Shown here one piece after another: positions 7,598 to 9,164 of a DNA stretch of 9,164 nt. Source of the stretch: an uncultured Megasphaera sp. (GTDB lineage: Bacteria > Bacillota > Negativicutes > Veillonellales > Megasphaeraceae); contig CABQJB010000078.1 of NCBI GenBank assembly GCA_902464195.1, forward strand, positions 1 to 9,164, read 5' to 3'. Under the pieces are notes generated by a model. The model had not been told where the DNA came from. It made no database searches and saw only the letters and a list, made by a program, of their open reading frames with translations. The stretch's first letter is position 1, and every line of letters begins with the position of its first letter. The position numbers and the translations under genes were made by a program.

Positions 7598-7620
7598 GGG
7601 CCGTCCCAACGGGCGGCCCG
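7594..7620 (+). repeat. REP-like hairpin element (C-G variant) overlapping galU stop
   Basis: GTAGGGGCCGTCCC, loop AAC, then GGGCGGCCCG. The arms pair over nine positions with one G-T wobble. Its first TAG is the galU stop codon. A diverged direct copy of the element with about 80 bases of flank starts 105 bases later: both are followed by GCGTGAAT, TGTGT, ACGTTA and GTTTGTAG. Confidence 0.75.
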
Positions 7621-7645
7621 CGTGAATCCTGTGTATGACGTTATC

Positions 7646-7701
7646 GTTTGTAGCTCGTGGTTCGTGGCTCGTGGCTCGTGGCTCGTGGTTCGTGGCTCGT
7701 A
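7646..7701 (+). repeat. Array of eight 7-bp repeats
   Basis: In register the units are GTTTGTA, GCTCGTG, GTTCGTG, GCTCGTG three times, GTTCGTG and GCTCGTA, giving a consensus GYTYGTR. The last unit ends at the GTA of the REP-like element at 7699. This is the cleanest heptad array in the window and lies in non-coding DNA after galU. Confidence 0.85.
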
Positions 7702-7725
7702 GGGGCCGTCTCAACGGGGGACCTG
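7699..7725 (+). repeat. Degenerate REP-like element
   Basis: GTAGGGGCCGTCTC is followed by AAC and then GGGGGACCTG. The left arm is well kept but the right arm has changes that break several stem pairs, so this copy looks decayed. It is the second half of the 105-base-spaced direct duplication that starts with the element at 7594. Confidence 0.6.
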
Positions 7726-7750
7726 CGTGAATTTTGTGTGAAACGTTAAA

Positions 7751-7785
7751 GTTTGTAGTACGGAGTTTGTAGTTTTCAGCAAAAC
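7751..7785 (+). repeat. GTTTGTAG-type heptad repeat, copy 1
   Basis: Heptads GTTTGTA, GTACGGA, GTTTGTA, GTTTTCA, then GCAAAAC. A closely matching block is found at 9128-9163 at the far end of the window. The shared 14-base spacing of GTTTGTAG shows it is a dispersed repeat and not chance similarity. Confidence 0.6.
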
Positions 7786-7806
7786 ATTTTAATTTAAAGC
7801 CATCCG

Positions 7807-7834
7807 CTAGCCACTAGCCACTAACTGCTAGCCA
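7807..7834 (-). repeat. 7-bp tandem repeats (CTAGCCA)
   Basis: On the plus strand: CTAGCCA, CTAGCCA, CTAACTG, CTAGCCA, immediately before the terminator. Read on the minus strand these are GTGGCTA-type units like those beside the REP copy at position 1. Confidence 0.7.
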
Positions 7835-7835
7835 C

Positions 7836-7873
7836 TAAAAAAGGCGCTGTCTTCATGGGACAGCGCCTTTTTT
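7836..7873 (+). terminator. Intrinsic terminator downstream of galU
   Basis: The arms AAGGCGCTGTC (7841-7851) and GACAGCGCCTT (7859-7869) enclose a 7-base loop, with seven As before and a run of Ts to 7873. It should end the 4458-galU transcript and also works in reverse. Its core (GCTGTC, TCAT, GGACAGC) is shared with the terminator at 3542. Confidence 0.9.
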
Positions 7874-7884
7874 GACAAGGAATA

Positions 7885-8475
7885 GGCGTATGCCATAAGG
7901 CCAGTAGGGGCGACCCGTGGGGCGCCCGCTATGGAATAAAGGGGGAATCCCCTAATGGTACTATGCTTGAAACTACACGAAAATAGTATGATTGAATGAA
8001 AAGGCGTATGCCATAAGGCCAGTAGGGGCGACCCGTGGGGCGCCCGCTATGGAATAAAGGGGGAATCCCCTAATGGTACTATGCTTGAAACTACACGAAA
8101 ATAGTATGATTGAATGAAAAGGCGTATGCCATAAGGCCAGTAGGGGCGACCCGTGGGGCGCCCGCTATGGAATAAAGGGGGAATCCCCTAATGGTACTAT
8201 GCTTGAAACTACACGAAAATAGTATGATTGAATGAAAAGGCGTATGCCATAAGGCCAGTAGGGGCGACCCGTGGGGCGCCCGCTATGGAATAAAGGGGGA
8301 ATCCCCTAATGGTACTATGCTTGAAACTACACGAAAATAGTATGATTGAATGAAAAGGCGTATGCCATAAGGCCAGTAGGGGCGACCCGTGGGGCGCCCG
8401 CTATGGAATAAAGGGGGAATCCCCTAATGGTACTATGCTTGAAACTACACGAAAATAGTATTGATTGAATGAAAA
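7885..8475 (+). repeat. Five-copy 118-bp direct tandem repeat containing REP-like hairpins
   Basis: Units start at 7885, 8003, 8121, 8239 and 8357. By eye all five are identical except for one extra T in the last unit (near 8461), which makes it 119 bases. Each unit contains a REP-like element (GTAGGGGCGACCC then GTGGGGCGCCCG, first at 7904-7928, then every 118 bases). Each also has a small palindrome AGGGG-GAAT-CCCCT and an inverted pair TACTAT/ATAGTA 18 bases apart. The unit length is not a multiple of three and no ORF runs through it. It lies between the galU terminator and the rseC promoter. The end of the last unit supplies the -35 of that promoter. Identity between copies implies recent expansion or homogenisation, so copy number may vary between strains. 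Confidence 0.97.
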
Positions 8476-8489
8476 GGCCATGCTATAAT
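8461..8489 (+). promoter_or_regulatory. Promoter of the rseC-family gene
   Basis: TTGATT (8461-8466) and TATAAT (8484-8489) are 17 bases apart, with TGC directly before the -10. It is the best promoter match in the window. The expected transcript starts near 8496, giving a leader of under 20 bases. The -35 lies inside the last 118-bp unit and depends in part on the single extra T that distinguishes that unit; other units read ATGATT at the equivalent place. Confidence 0.8.
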
Positions 8490-8512
8490 AGGCACAGAAA
8501 GAAGGGATTCCT

Positions 8513-8938
8513 ATGAAAATTGAAGAAGGTACGATTATTTCTATAAAAGAAAAAGGTACGGCCGAAATCAAGGTCGGCCGCCATTCCGACTGTATCGCCT
8601 GCGGCGCCTGTGAAGGCGCGGAAAACATCGTCGTCACGGCTGTCGACCCGTTGGGCGTCAAAGTCGGCCAGCACGTCAAATTCGAGTTCCGCGATGTCAA
8701 CATCGTCATCGGCGCTTTCATCTGTTTCGTCATGCCCCTCCTGGTCTGTGCTGCCGGTGCCTTTGCCGGTCACTTCCTGGCCCTGGCCCAGGGCTTCGAT
8801 ACGGTACAGACGGCTGTCATCGGCGGCATCATCGGCTTCCTCATCGGCGCCGTCGGCGTCAAACTCTTCGACCGTTCCCTGTCGAAAGCCGAAAACTCCA
8901 AACCGAAAATCATCGAAATCTGTTCAGGCGGGAATTGA
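8513..8938 (+). CDS. RseC/MucC-family (SoxR-reducing type) inner-membrane protein
   Basis: A 141-residue protein with the RseC/MucC family layout. An N-terminal soluble region of about 60 residues carries a Cys cluster C27-x2-C30-x2-C33 (DCIACGAC). Two membrane segments follow, at about 62-85 (containing the MPLL typical of the family) and 97-117. The C-terminal tail is short and charged and contains one more Cys near the end (ICSGGN). Relatives act with Rnf-type electron-transfer complexes in SoxR reduction or in sigma-E control. Here no rnf, soxR or sigma-factor gene is in the window, so the partner is unknown. In anaerobes a redox role linked to Rnf is a reasonable inference only. The start is fixed by AAGAAGGG at 8499-8506. 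It appears monocistronic, with its own strong promoter and a terminator-like hairpin after it. Confidence 0.85.
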   Translation: MKIEEGTIISIKEKGTAEIKVGRHSDCIACGACEGAENIVVTAVDPLGVKVGQHVKFEFRDVNIVIGAFICFVMPLLVCAAGAFAGHFLALAQGFDTVQTAVIGGIIGFLIGAVGVKLFDRSLSKAENSKPKIIEICSGGN

Positions 8939-8957
8939 GTGTATAAAGGCTTCGTTT

Positions 8958-8983
8958 GTAGGGGTCGCCGCGTGGGCGACCCG
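8958..8983 (+). repeat. REP-like hairpin element (T-A variant)
   Basis: Starts GTAGGGG. The arms GGGTCGCC (8962-8969) and GGCGACCC (8975-8982) are perfect 8-bp complements around GCGTG. A GTTTGTA heptad abuts it at 8954-8960. It faces the element at 9041-9065, so together they form a 108-base segment with inverted GTAGGGG ends. Confidence 0.8.
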
Positions 8984-9040
8984 TTAGGGATTTGGATGAT
9001 TCTTCTAGCAAACTGATTGGGCAATCTACATATCACAGAG

Positions 9041-9065
9041 CGGGCGCCCCACGTGGCGCCCCTAC
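9041..9065 (-). repeat. REP-like hairpin element (position-deleted variant)
   Basis: On the minus strand it reads GTAGGGGCGCC, then ACGTG, then GGGCGCCCG, with a perfect 7-bp stem. It differs from the element inside each 118-bp unit at only two bases, which links the dispersed copies to the array copies. Confidence 0.8.
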
Positions 9066-9070
9066 AGTAA

Positions 9071-9119
9071 AAATGGGGCTGTCGCACGAAGGCTTCTACC
9101 ATCATGCGCGGCCCCGTTT
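9071..9119. terminator. Terminator-like hairpin near right edge
   Basis: GGGGCTG and CGCA (9075-9086) pair with TGCG and CGGCCCC (9105-9115), giving about 11 pairs with one bulged T and one G-T wobble around an 18-base loop. On the plus strand it is followed only by GTTTACTTT. On the minus strand it is followed by ATTTTTACTG, a better U-tract. It may end rseC and also a convergent gene beyond the window. Confidence 0.5.
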
Positions 9120-9127
9120 ACTTTATA

Positions 9128-9163
9128 GTTTGTAGCACAGAGTTTGTAGTTTGCAGAGAAAAC
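9128..9163 (+). repeat. GTTTGTAG-type heptad repeat, copy 2
   Basis: Heptads GTTTGTA, GCACAGA, GTTTGTA, GTTTGCA, then a short AGAAAAC-type end. It matches the block at 7751-7785 with few differences, including the 14-base spacing. Nothing further is visible before the window ends. Confidence 0.6.
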
Positions 9164-9164
9164 C

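Noticed and set aside
7945..8000. 14-codon ORF (start ATGGTACTATG) in each 118-bp unit, preceded by GGGGG
   Set aside because: Very short, no evidence of expression, and the G-run is explained by the AGGGG/CCCCT palindrome. Kept only as a remote possibility.
7885..8475. CRISPR array
   Set aside because: The whole 118-bp period is identical with no variable spacers, and no cas genes are near.
8590..8615. Ferredoxin-type iron-sulfur protein from the CxxCxxC cluster
   Set aside because: Only one cluster is present, followed by two membrane segments in the RseC/MucC layout.
1..9164. tRNA, rRNA, riboswitch, transposase or phage genes
   Set aside because: I saw no cloverleaf, conserved aptamer, insertion-sequence ORF or phage-type gene in the window.

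Overview
The window reads as a chromosomal segment of a GC-rich, diderm Firmicute of the Negativicutes, with Megasphaera or a close relative the best guess. The main reasons are two secreted proteins with three SLH domains each, together with strong purine-rich Shine-Dalgarno sites and extended -10 promoters. The genus is inferred from protein character only; no 16S or other marker is present.

Layout, left to right. A cytoplasmic-type L-asparaginase (86-1060) is followed by a tandem pair of SLH proteins (1189-2217 and 2239-3441) sharing an unrecognised C-terminal domain. A 220-bp intergenic region holds three REP-like hairpins, 7-bp tandem repeats and a bidirectional terminator. It separates the SLH pair from a convergent HAD phosphatase (3662-4312, minus). 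The phosphatase is divergent from a two-gene unit: a 750-residue membrane-anchored coiled-coil protein (4458-6710) and galU (6722-7597). Next comes a 915-bp non-coding block (7598-8512) with REPs, heptad repeats, a terminator and five head-to-tail copies of a 118-bp unit. The last gene is an RseC/MucC-family membrane protein (8513-8938), followed by two facing REP hairpins and a terminator-like hairpin.

The genes are mostly housekeeping or envelope functions: cell-surface SLH proteins, UDP-glucose supply, and a redox-type membrane protein. They do not form one obvious pathway.

The unusual content is between the genes. A family of small hairpins starting with GTAGGGG occurs at least 13 times, only in intergenic DNA. 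One stem position changes in a compensated way between copies (A-T, C-G, T-A, or both bases absent), which argues that the hairpin itself is maintained. The GTAG start followed by a palindrome resembles REP elements mobilised by RAYT (TnpA-REP) transposases, but no such transposase is in the window. Seven-base tandem repeats abut the GTA of many copies in a fixed phase. One copy supplies the galU stop codon, and one type is embedded in the 118-bp array that runs into the rseC promoter.
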